Shown here one piece after another: positions 1 to 4,490 of a stretch of 6,825 nt of DNA (positions are counted from its first letter, which is position 1; every line of letters begins with the position of its first letter). Under the pieces are notes generated by a model. That model saw only the letters and a program-made list of their open reading frames with translations, ran no database searches and was not told the DNA's origin. The stretch covers positions 1 through 6,825 of the forward strand of contig JALZUX010000050.1 of NCBI GenBank assembly GCA_023301405.1, written 5' to 3'. A program made the translations under genes and the position numbers. The DNA is from Granulosicoccaceae bacterium. Lineage in GTDB: Bacteria > Pseudomonadota > Gammaproteobacteria > Granulosicoccales > Granulosicoccaceae.

Positions 1-11
1 GCGCTGGTGTT

Positions 12-1085
12 TTAACCTGCTGCCTTCAAGGTGCCTTTGATCTGGATGCTGTCCAATTTAAAGTTGTCAGCGGTACTTAAGAGTTGGCTGATTGTCTCAT
101 CGTCGATGTCGATACCGTTTTCCAGGCGATCGGCTGTTTTTCGCCTTTCCGGCTCGCCTGGCATTAGAATTTCGTCTTCGTCTGACATTGGGCGGCCGTC
201 CTTTATTGATTTATAAAACTCCATGACGCGAGCTTCTATTGCCTTTTGCTCATCAAAACCCTGGGGGTTAATGATGATCGAAAACATGTTGTTAAAAACG
301 CCACGTGGAATGTGATTGCCGGTAGCGACAGTTTCTTTACCGGCCAGCGCGCCGGCGAGTAGTTCGACAAAAATACCCAGCCCAGACCCCTTATGTGCGC
401 CGAAAGCAGTCAGTGCGCCTTCGCGCAATGCCCACATGGGGCTTGGGTCATCGGTGGCGTTTCCGTCGTGGTCTAAAATCCATCCGTGGGGCACCTTTTC
501 GCCCTTATTGTGCGCTACTCGTACTTTGCCGAGCGCCACCGTGCTCGTGGCCATATCAAGCATTGGTGTGGCTGCTCCAGCCACCGGGATGCCGATACTA
601 ATCGGGTTGGTTGAGAAGCCCGGATCTTTGCTGCCATGTGGCGCTACGAGCGGGGCATGGCCCCACACGTTCACGAAATGAATTGACATAAATCCTTGTT
701 CTGCGCAGTACTCTGAGTAGTTTCCTGCCCGTGACACGTGCCCGGAATTACGCAGACCCAGTACCGCTACATTGTGCTCTCTCGCCGCTTCCATGGTGTG
801 ATCAAGGGCCAGTAACGCCATTCTGTGGCCAAAGCCGCGGCGGGCATCAACTACTCTGATCGCGCCGGCAGCGGGCAGGAATTCAGGTGTTTGATTGGGG
901 ATCAGGTTGCCGTCTTCTACTTGATACCCGTACATTGGCAACATGCCTATGCCATGGGAGTCGTGCCCTGTCAGGTTTGCTCTGATCAGATGGTCAGCTA
1001 CAATAGATGCTTCGTTGTCGTCGCATCCAAACCCTGCAAGTATGGTTCTTGCGACGGTTTCAAGACTGCCTGCCGTATATTTCAT
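12..1085 (-). CDS. Malate/L-lactate dehydrogenase family oxidoreductase (Ldh2/YlbC type)
   Basis: A complete 357-residue protein, the usual length for this family of cytoplasmic NAD(P)H-dependent enzymes that interconvert 2-oxoacids and 2-hydroxyacids (or, in some members, reduce cyclic imines). This family is unrelated to the classical Rossmann-fold malate and lactate dehydrogenases. Visible family landmarks: DSHGIG at residues 42-47, NSGHVSRAGNY at 113-123 with the likely catalytic His116, VAPHGS near 147-152, FSTNPISIGIP at 157-167, DMATS at 177-181 and AHKGSGLG.FVELLAGALAG at 230-249, the nucleotide-binding region. The ATG start fits the conserved N-terminus, but only a poor ribosome-binding site precedes it. 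It stands alone, with 557 bases to the next gene on the other strand. Known members act on malate, lactate, sulfolactate, ureidoglycolate, diketogulonate or piperideine-carboxylate; nothing here decides among them. Family call is firm; substrate unknown. Confidence 0.93.
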   Translation of the reverse strand: MKYTAGSLETVARTILAGFGCDDNEASIVADHLIRANLTGHDSHGIGMLPMYGYQVEDGNLIPNQTPEFLPAAGAIRVVDARRGFGHRMALLALDHTMEAAREHNVAVLGLRNSGHVSRAGNYSEYCAEQGFMSIHFVNVWGHAPLVAPHGSKDPGFSTNPISIGIPVAGAATPMLDMATSTVALGKVRVAHNKGEKVPHGWILDHDGNATDDPSPMWALREGALTAFGAHKGSGLGIFVELLAGALAGKETVATGNHIPRGVFNNMFSIIINPQGFDEQKAIEARVMEFYKSIKDGRPMSDEDEILMPGEPERRKTADRLENGIDIDDETISQLLSTADNFKLDSIQIKGTLKAAG

Positions 1086-1246
1086 GTTGGTTCACGTGCC
1101 GGGGTGTTGGTCGTGGCTAGTGTAGCCTGCAAGCGCTCGTCGAACCATCCGCTGCCGGGAAATAGCTGATAGTTAGTTTTGGTGACTAAACATCTACCTG
1201 TTGGGTTGTCTTCAATGCAATGGAGCGCAGGCAAGATATAGGATAA

Positions 1247-1259
1247 CCTTTGGCAAAGG
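1247..1259. repeat. 13-base perfect palindrome, possible operator
   Basis: The arms CCTTTG and CAAAGG flank a single central G. The site lies about 160 bases upstream of the dehydrogenase start and about 390 bases upstream of the glycosyltransferase. Such a compact dyad could bind a dimeric regulator, but it matches no operator I recognise and may be chance. Confidence 0.25.
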
Positions 1260-1351
1260 CTGGACGCGGGGATATATCTACGTTTCGGGCTTTAGGTAGA
1301 ATAAATGAAAAGCAATATTTAGCATATTTGGTCCAACAGCTTTAAATCGAG

Positions 1352-1379
1352 TTGAGTGTTCATGACGTTTCACTATCCT
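1352..1379 (+). promoter_or_regulatory. Candidate sigma70-type promoter
   Basis: TTGAGT (1352-1357) is followed after 16 bases by TATCCT (1374-1379); each hexamer matches the consensus at four of six positions. Transcription would start near 1386, just before the structured region that begins at 1403. This placement supports the RNA candidate, but the hexamers alone are weak. Confidence 0.3.
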
Positions 1380-1402
1380 GTGCACTTGTTAAGGTGTGTA
1401 AC

Positions 1403-1549
1403 AAAAGGCCAATTAGACTAAACTTAGCGGCTGGTGAGCCGTTCAAGCGATGCTTGGCGTCAAGGTAAGGCTTGAAAATTACGATGATTAAATACAAAGA
1501 ATATAGTGAGTACTACACTGAATTGTGTGGCTGGACAATAGGCCTTTTT
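1403..1549 (+). ncRNA. Candidate structured RNA or folded leader upstream of the glycosyltransferase gene
   Basis: The ends can pair: AAAAGGCCAATT (1403-1414) with AATAGGCCTTTT (1537-1548), 11 of 12 positions. Inside lie a hairpin CGGCT-GGTG-AGCCG (1428-1441, extendable by one wobble and one A-T pair) and a second arm TTCAAGC (1442-1448) that can pair with GCTTGAA (1470-1476) around a small CTTG-GCGT-CAAG hairpin (1453-1464). CAAGC (1444-1448) can instead pair with GCTTG at 1452-1456, so two folds exclude each other. The element ends in GGCC followed by five T, as an intrinsic terminator would. It matches no RNA family I recognise. An 11-of-12 pairing arises by chance in a gap this size with expectation of roughly 0.3, so this is suggestive only. 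Confidence 0.25.
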
Positions 1550-1573
1550 GAGTAAATTGATTGATGCAGGTTT

Positions 1574-1601
1574 TTGAAAAAAAATACGTCATACCTATGA
1601 A
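1574..1601 (+). promoter_or_regulatory. Candidate promoter close to the glycosyltransferase gene
   Basis: TTGAAA (1574-1579, five of six consensus positions), a 16-base spacer and TATGAA (1596-1601, four of six). It would start transcription near 1608, giving a short leader of about 35 to 70 bases depending on which ATG is used. It would bypass the folded region at 1403-1549, so the gene may have two promoters. Confidence 0.35.
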
Positions 1602-1642
1602 ATGCCCAACAGAGACAATGGTGCGCTCGGCATTGTGCATCA

Positions 1643-2428
1643 ATGTTAACGCTATCGATCGAGGCGATGAAGTCTATGGAAAGTAGTAGTCAACTCAACG
1701 TGCTTGACGTTGGTTTTTTAAGCATCTCTATGGATGAGGCGCTCGGCACGATTTCCGATGTAATAAACACCGACCAAAAAGAGGCGGTGTTCTTTATTAA
1801 TGCTGATTGCCTTAACATCAGTGCAAAAGACAAAGAGTATCGGTCAATACTTAACTCTCAAACAATCGTTTTGCCCGACGGGGCGGGGTTGAATATTGCC
1901 TGCCGCATAATTGGTGAACGCCTCGAGGCCAATTTGAATGGCACTGATTTGCTTCCGAAACTATGTGAAGTGGCAAGGCAGAATGATTTTTCAATGTTCT
2001 TGCTTGGTGCGGCGCCCGGTGTGGCAGAGCGAATGAAAGAAAACCTGGAAAGTAAATTTCCAGGGCTAAATATTGTTGGCGAGCAGCACGGCTATTTTGA
2101 CCACGACACCGGTATGGATGAAGTCATTGCTAAAATCAATGCGGTTAAACCAAATATCTTGCTGGTTGCGTTTGGCGCGCCGATACAGGAAAAATGGATA
2201 CATAAATACCTGGAGGCAGTTGACAGTAATTTACTGATTGGTGTTGGTGGCCTGTTTGACTTTTATTCCGGAGATAAAAAACGTGCTCCTGCGTGGATGC
2301 GTAGTTTTGGGATGGAGTGGCTTTATCGACTTTATCTTGAGCCAGGGCGTTTGTGGCGGCGCTATGTGATCGGCAACCCTCTGTTTCTTTATCGCATCGT
2401 GCGCTGGAAAAAAAAGCGAGCCTTGTAG
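1643..2428 (+). CDS. WecG/TagA/CpsF family (GT26) glycosyltransferase
   Basis: A 261-residue protein covering the whole family domain. The family transfers a sugar from a UDP-sugar (UDP-ManNAc in TagA, UDP-ManNAcA in enterobacterial WecG) onto a lipid-linked intermediate at the inner face of the cytoplasmic membrane, for teichoic acid linkage units, common antigen or exopolysaccharide. Seen here: FINADCLN (51-58); LPDGAG (77-82) with the Asp79 that matches the proposed TagA catalytic Asp; NGTDLLP (99-105); LLGAAPGVAE (120-129); VAFGAPIQEKW (175-185); GVGGLFDFYSG (200-210); and the basic and aromatic tail KKRAPAWM...EWLYRLYLEPGRLWRRY (212-241), the region that holds TagA to the membrane. No transmembrane segment is evident. 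The start is uncertain: ATG codons at 1643, 1667 and 1676 are all in frame and the conserved part begins near residue 18. No polysaccharide genes are adjacent, so the sugar and acceptor are unknown. Confidence 0.92.
   Translation: MLTLSIEAMKSMESSSQLNVLDVGFLSISMDEALGTISDVINTDQKEAVFFINADCLNISAKDKEYRSILNSQTIVLPDGAGLNIACRIIGERLEANLNGTDLLPKLCEVARQNDFSMFLLGAAPGVAERMKENLESKFPGLNIVGEQHGYFDHDTGMDEVIAKINAVKPNILLVAFGAPIQEKWIHKYLEAVDSNLLIGVGGLFDFYSGDKKRAPAWMRSFGMEWLYRLYLEPGRLWRRYVIGNPLFLYRIVRWKKKRAL
1661..1678 (+). promoter_or_regulatory. GAGG ribosome-binding site favouring an internal start
   Basis: No Shine-Dalgarno sequence precedes the ATG at 1643. GAGG at 1661-1664 lies 11 bases before the ATG at 1676 and only 2 bases before the one at 1667. 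The real start may therefore be 1676, which would drop 11 residues and leave the conserved domain complete. Confidence 0.4.
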
Positions 2429-2577
2429 GGTTTGGCTGCCCGAGAGCATTCCTTACTGCTGCCTGTTGAATTTTCTTTCATAGGCATGTTGCTCTAAACT
2501 CTGCCATGTCATGTTGCTTGATGTTTGCGTTAATCGAGATCAAAGCATGAGCAATGCGCCGGGGTAGTCGTAAGTGT

Positions 2578-2595
2578 TGATCTTCGTATAGATCA
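2578..2595. repeat. Perfect 6-base inverted repeat TGATCT/AGATCA
   Basis: TGATCT (2578-2583) and AGATCA (2590-2595) flank a 6-base loop. Both arms contain GATC. There is no T-tract, so it is not a standard terminator; it could be a protein site or chance. Confidence 0.3.
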
Positions 2596-2656
2596 GTCAG
2601 ATAACGTTTCGCTATTAGCCAATTTATCTAGTGCCTATTCAGAAACAAGCACTTAT

Positions 2657-2751
2657 GCGCGCAATTTTTCACCGACTACATGGTGTTACTTAAGAATAAC
2701 CCATTCCTAAGAAAGGATAGGCCCACATGTAGTGGGCAAAATCTCACGCGC
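2657..2751. repeat. Imperfect 26-base inverted-repeat pair with a hairpin in or beside each arm (REP/MITE-like?)
   Basis: The left arm (2657-2682) and the reverse complement of the right arm (2726-2751) align without gaps: GCGCG, then 13 variable positions, then ACTACATG, with about 19 of 26 identical. The spacer is 43 bases. Each arm also lies in its own small hairpin: CACC/GGTG at 2670-2685, and GCCCAC/GTGGGC at 2721-2737 (a perfect 6-base stem with a 5-base loop). Two hairpins in opposite orientation within about 100 bases resemble paired REP elements or a small non-autonomous mobile element, but no target-site duplication and no transposase were seen. Confidence 0.35.
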
Positions 2752-2855
2752 CTGGGTGATCCTCGCTAAGCGCTCTTTCTGGACGTGCGTTAGCTAATAA
2801 AACTACCGGTTAATTTTGATGGTTTCTTGCGTTGACCAATGCAAGCTTATGGCAA

Positions 2856-3983
2856 TTACGCCGGAGCCCCCAAAGCAAGTGCGCGTTCGCGAGACTTAGC
2901 CAGCTCGGTTGCATCGTTGATGGCTGGCGGTTGTCTGGTGGCGATGTCATCAAGGCTTTCCGGCCAGCCCATGGCGTGTCTTTGCAGTAGAGCGCATAGG
3001 CTGTGGATATGCGTTTCGCGGTCATTCAATGCCTCGATGTAGTGAAATTTCTCACCACCGCCCTCCATGAATATTTCGCGATTTTCTACATTGATTTCTT
3101 CAATAGTTTCCAGGCAATCAGCAGAGAAGCCCGGACAGATTAAATCAACGCTTTTAATGCCTTGTGATGGCAGTACTTCAAGTGTTTTGTCGCAGTAGGG
3201 CTGCAGCCATGGCTCTCTACCAAAACGTGATTGAAAAACCACCTGGTATTGATCGCTGGTCAGTGACAGATTTTCTGCCAGTAATCTAGCGGTGGCCTGG
3301 CACTGACAAAAGTACGGATCCCCGGAGGCGCGGTAGCGTTGCGGTATTCCATGAAATGACATGACCAACCGTTGCGCCTGGCCATTCGCCTGCCAGCTTT
3401 CTTTGACTGATTCAGCCAGTGCTTCAATGTAGTGCGGATCATCGAAGTACTGATTGATGAATCGCATCTCCGGGATCCAACGCGCCTTTTTGAGTTGATC
3501 GGTCACTTCATCAAACACTGAGGCGACCGTTGATCCAGAATATTGTGGGTAGAGTGGCAACACTAACAGGCGGCGAACATTGGCTTTGCGCAATTCATCG
3601 AGTGCTGACGCCACTGAAGGGTTACCGTAGCGCATAGCAAGCTGAACGTGTGGCGTGTCTTTAAAGTAGTCGGGTGCCATTTGTTGTATTGCGGCGGTCT
3701 GTTTTATTCCAAACTTAAGTAGGGGGGATCCGGTTTCATCATCCCATACAGTTTCGTAGGCTTCGGCTGTTCGCGATGGCCTGATTCGAAGAATAATGCC
3801 GTTTAGAATGAGCCACCACAATGGTCTGGCAACCTCAACGACACGGGGATCGCTGAGGAACTGCTTCAGGTAACGTCGGACTGATGGCACGCTGGTATCG
3901 TCCGGGGTTCCCAGGTTGACGAGCAAGATGCCTAGTTTCGATTCTGAGCCGTGTTGATAATCCGGCTCTCCGATATATTTCAT
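2856..3983 (-). CDS. hemH: Ferrochelatase (protoheme ferro-lyase)
   Basis: Inserts Fe2+ into protoporphyrin IX, the last step of protoheme synthesis, at the cytoplasmic membrane or in the cytosol. At 375 residues it is longer than the roughly 320 of Escherichia coli, because of about 16 extra N-terminal residues and a C-terminal tail from about 335. Motifs in order: GILLVNLGTPD (18-28), RRYLKQFLSDPRVVE (36-50), GSPLLKFG (85-92), LPLYPQYSGSTVASV (142-156), SFHGIPQRY (209-217) with the metal-handling His211, FQSRFGREPWLQPY (250-263) and CPGFSADCLETIEEI (283-297) with the partner acidic residue Glu292. Five cysteines lie in the C-terminal half (226, 228, 264, 283, 290); some ferrochelatases carry a 2Fe-2S cluster, but no known cluster pattern is recognised here. 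The ATG matches the start seen in related longer forms; the ribosome-binding site is weak. Transcribed alone, divergent from priA. Confidence 0.97.
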   Translation of the reverse strand: MKYIGEPDYQHGSESKLGILLVNLGTPDDTSVPSVRRYLKQFLSDPRVVEVARPLWWLILNGIILRIRPSRTAEAYETVWDDETGSPLLKFGIKQTAAIQQMAPDYFKDTPHVQLAMRYGNPSVASALDELRKANVRRLLVLPLYPQYSGSTVASVFDEVTDQLKKARWIPEMRFINQYFDDPHYIEALAESVKESWQANGQAQRLVMSFHGIPQRYRASGDPYFCQCQATARLLAENLSLTSDQYQVVFQSRFGREPWLQPYCDKTLEVLPSQGIKSVDLICPGFSADCLETIEEINVENREIFMEGGGEKFHYIEALNDRETHIHSLCALLQRHAMGWPESLDDIATRQPPAINDATELAKSRERALALGAPA

Positions 3984-4128
3984 GTAAGGTCCGTAAACTT
4001 TAAGTGTTTGCTAAGAGATTCTGAGTATCTTATGCGATAGTGGTTGTTGAGTGAGGTTGAATCTGCTTTTGTGAGAGCCGATTTTTTGACGCGATAACTG
4101 TCGCATCAACCGGGTTAGAAATTTTTGT

Positions 4129-4148
4129 CGCGTGGAACCACGTGTTTT
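4129..4148 (+). terminator. Short hairpin with T-tract, possible intrinsic terminator
   Basis: CGCGTG (4129-4134) and CACGTG (4139-4144) pair with one G-T wobble around a GAAC loop, followed by TTTT (4145-4148). On the plus strand it could end a short transcript starting after the hemH start or act as a leader terminator far upstream of priA. The left arm overlaps TTGTCGCGT (4125-4133), which could instead pair with ACGCGATAA (4089-4097), so an alternative fold exists. Weak evidence. Confidence 0.3.
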
Positions 4149-4254
4149 ATGGGTGATAACCGTTAAAAACAAGGCTACTTTAACGCTAATTGGCGATGAT
4201 GATAAAAATAAAAGTGTTGCAAAAAGTAATCAGTTTATAGATGTGAATAGTTAG

Positions 4255-4263
4255 TTATGCACA
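4255..4263 (+). promoter_or_regulatory. DnaA box (TTATGCACA)
   Basis: A full match to the relaxed DnaA-box consensus TTWTNCACA, in the same orientation as the two boxes near 4440. A near match on the other strand (TGTGAATAG, 4242-4250, one mismatch) lies just beside it. Confidence 0.5.
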
Positions 4264-4300
4264 CCGCGTAATCCATGGTTTCGGGCCTAGCTGAAGAGCA

Positions 4301-4400
4301 AAATAAAATCAATGAGTTTTTCTAATTATTTGTTAAGTGATTGATCTGTATGTCTAAATATTCATTTTAAGCTATCAAGGTAGTAATACTCTATAAAAAC
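4301..4400. other. AT-rich stretch, possible DNA-unwinding element
   Basis: Counting the bases gives 22 G or C in 100 (78% A+T), and only 13 in the first 70. It ends about 30 bases before the tandem DnaA boxes. In known origins such a stretch beside the boxes is where strands first open. It may equally just contain a promoter for priA, although no strong hexamer pair was found. Confidence 0.4.
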
Positions 4401-4432
4401 GGTTTTGATCAACCTCGTTGGGTTGCACAACG

Positions 4433-4453
4433 TTTTCCACAGAGTTATCCACA
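4433..4453 (+). promoter_or_regulatory. Two tandem DnaA boxes
   Basis: TTTTCCACA (4433-4441) fits the TTWTNCACA consensus and TTATCCACA (4445-4453) is the perfect high-affinity box. Both face the same way, 12 bases apart start to start. The 15 bases CAGAGTTATCCACAG around the second box match, from memory, the surroundings of box R4 in Escherichia coli oriC. The second box ends 37 bases before the priA start, so bound DnaA could block or control priA transcription. Confidence 0.8.
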
Positions 4454-4490
4454 GGCTACAGAAATCAGAAAAACAACCGCAGAATCGAAT

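Larger units (their letters stand above)
1086..1642. other. Intergenic region between divergent dehydrogenase and glycosyltransferase genes
   Basis: This 557-base gap has no convincing protein gene in any frame. It holds a 13-base perfect palindrome at 1247-1259 (CCTTTG, one base, CAAAGG), two promoter-like hexamer pairs reading toward the glycosyltransferase, and a cluster of nested inverted repeats at 1403-1549 described separately. A 23-codon open frame at 1484-1555 lies inside that cluster. No clear promoter was found for the minus-strand dehydrogenase. Confidence 0.6.
2429..2855. other. Intergenic region between convergent glycosyltransferase and hemH
   Basis: This 427-base gap has no supported gene. 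It contains a 9-base direct repeat CATGTTGCT (2485-2493 and 2510-2518), an inverted repeat at 2578-2595, the larger inverted-repeat element at 2657-2751, and a stem just past hemH (CTTGC at 2826-2830 with GCAAG at 2841-2845, plus inner TTG and CAA). None of the hairpins is followed by a clear T-tract on the strand where it would be needed, so no standard intrinsic terminator was found for either converging gene. Confidence 0.6.
3984..4490. other. Divergent hemH-priA intergenic region; candidate replication-origin-like or DnaA-regulated region
   Basis: This 507-base gap has no supported protein gene. In order it holds a short hairpin with T-tract (4129-4148), one DnaA box (4255-4263), an IHF-like match (4307-4319, 12 of 13 positions of the WATCAANNNNTTR consensus), a strongly AT-rich stretch (4301-4400, 78% A+T) and two tandem DnaA boxes (4433-4453). 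Only two GATC sites were found in it. AT-rich DNA next to clustered DnaA boxes is the arrangement of a bacterial origin, but neither dnaA nor other usual origin neighbours are in the window, so other DnaA-binding roles are equally possible. Confidence 0.5.

Noticed and set aside
316..681. Plus-strand open frame of 121 codons inside the dehydrogenase gene
   Set aside because: It is antisense to a gene with all family motifs intact, and its translation shows no recognisable domain; it is a shadow of the coding bias on the other strand.
2485..2518. 9-base direct repeat CATGTTGCT, 25 bases apart
   Set aside because: About 0.35 such repeats are expected by chance in a gap this long, and nothing else marks it as an iteron or attachment site.
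2721..2737. GCCCAC/GTGGGC hairpin as an intrinsic terminator for either convergent gene
   Set aside because: The plus strand continues with A residues and the minus strand with CTATCC, so the required T-tract is missing on both strands.
3002..3010. TGTGGATAT, a one-mismatch DnaA box on the reverse strand
   Set aside because: It is inside the hemH coding sequence, isolated, and one-mismatch matches are expected by chance in a window this size.
3035..3436. Two more copies of ATGTAGTG, seemingly extending the dispersed ACTACAT motif
   Set aside because: Both encode the same HYIEAL residues of ferrochelatase on the minus strand, so they are explained by protein sequence.
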